From Planctomycetota bacterium (GTDB lineage: Bacteria > Planctomycetota > Planctomycetia > Planctomycetales > Planctomycetaceae), in assembly GCA_023429275.1 (NCBI GenBank), contig JAEYWB010000149.1:1-9147 (forward strand): a stretch of 9,147 nt of DNA, in the 5' to 3' direction. Shown here piece after piece: positions 8,489 through 9,147 of this stretch. The notes beneath the pieces are model-generated. The model searched no databases. It saw only the letters and a program-made list of their open reading frames with translations, and was not told the DNA's origin. Each line of letters begins with the position of its first letter. The first letter of the stretch is position 1. The translations under genes and the position numbers were made by a program.

Positions 8489-9147
8489 TCACTCGATGAA
8501 CAGGAACTCGTTGCTCGTCCACAGGACGCGGGCGAAGGCGGCCCAGGCTGCCAGGGATTGTTCGTCTCCGGACTTTCCGGCGGCGGCCGCCCGTTCGGCG
8601 CACTTTGCCACGAACTGCTGATGCCGGGCGACCTCGTCGGCAGCGGGTGTTCGCCCATAGACGGTCTCGATGGCGAATCGGATGCGGGCCGGGTCCTCAG
8701 CCGCTGCCGACATGATCCTCCGGGCGAACGACCGCGACTGGGCGTGAACGAACGGCGAGTTCATCAGGTAGAGCGCCTGCGTCGGCGTCGTTGTGAGATA
8801 ACGCTCGGCGGTACTGACGTTCGGATCGGCTCCATCGAAGAGAGACAGGTACGGGTGCTTCACCGAGCGCTGCACCATCTGGTAGACGCTGCGGTGCTTC
8901 GACTCGTAGTACGCCTTGAACGGGTAGTGAATCGTAAAGGACCATGAGTCGACCGGCGGAAACGGATGCCCGGCCGGCATCGATCGAGCGAGCTCCCCGC
9001 TCTGGGCGAGGATCGAGTCCCGAATCGCTTCGGCATCCATGGGCCGACGGGAGTAACGCCACAGCAGGCGGTTCTGAGAATCGGCCAGAAGGTTCTGCGC
9101 GTCGTCCTCCGACGAGAGCTGGTAAGCCCGCGTCGACAGGATCATCC
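8489..9147 (-). CDS. DUF1553 (PSD1) domain protein, C-terminal part
   Basis: About 219 C-terminal residues are visible and the frame runs off the right edge, so the true start is outside the window. The methionine at 9143-9145 is internal, in the conserved segment reading M-I-L-S-T-R-A-Y-Q-L-S-S. PSD1 hallmarks follow: LLWRYSRRPMDAEAIRDSIL (28-47 of the visible part), ESKHRSVYQMVQR, then L-S-L-F-D-G-A-D-P-N-V-S-T, then T-P-T-Q-A-L-Y-L-M-N-S-P-F-V, and a Y-G-R-T-P near the end. Full-length relatives carry an upstream DUF1549 (PSCyt2) domain and often a cytochrome-c-like PSCyt1 domain with a signal peptide; whether this one does cannot be seen. The biochemical role is unknown. It is followed on the same strand by DUF1501, the usual partner, which supports a shared exported system. 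Confidence 0.93.
   Translation of the reverse strand, partial: MILSTRAYQLSSEDDAQNLLADSQNRLLWRYSRRPMDAEAIRDSILAQSGELARSMPAGHPFPPVDSWSFTIHYPFKAYYESKHRSVYQMVQRSVKHPYLSLFDGADPNVSTAERYLTTTPTQALYLMNSPFVHAQSRSFARRIMSAAAEDPARIRFAIETVYGRTPAADEVARHQQFVAKCAERAAAAGKSGDEQSLAAWAAFARVLWTSNEFLFIE

Overview
The window is GC-rich, densely coded bacterial DNA and most likely comes from a planctomycete (phylum Planctomycetota). The main evidence is a DUF1553 (PSD1) gene directly upstream of a Tat-signal DUF1501 gene, a pairing that is expanded in that phylum. A secreted PQQ-like beta-propeller protein opening with a D-W-P-Q-W motif and a Tat-type calcineurin-like phosphoesterase fit the same origin. Nothing indicates a phage, transposon, CRISPR array or recently acquired island, and I saw no tRNA or rRNA.

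Layout from left to right. Positions 1-193 hold the last 63 codons of a plus-strand sulfite reductase of the ferredoxin/NirA type. A perfect 11-bp hairpin (263-289) separates it from the convergent phosphoesterase gene (337-1548, minus). Upstream of that gene on the same strand, 91 bp away, is a large soluble hybrid histidine kinase (1640-4150, minus) with PAS, HisKA, HATPase, two receiver domains and an HPt domain. A 221-bp divergent region (4151-4371) leads to two plus-strand genes, 4372-4710 and 4772-5470. They encode one and two DUF3467-like modules respectively, so three modules lie in a row. A secreted PQQ-like beta-propeller gene (5643-6941, plus) follows after 172 bp. It converges on the DUF1501 gene (7006-8409, minus), whose upstream neighbour is the DUF1553 gene (8489 to beyond the right edge, minus).

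How the genes may work together. The DUF1553-DUF1501 pair is probably one transcript and one exported functional unit. The kinase and phosphoesterase could be co-transcribed. The two DUF3467 genes have good ribosome-binding sites and are 61 bp apart, so they look like a two-gene operon. It diverges from the kinase, and a regulatory link between them is possible but not shown. The least understood part of the window, and the best candidate for something undescribed, is the three-module DUF3467 cluster. Everything else belongs to recognisable families, although DUF1501 and DUF1553 also lack an assigned function.
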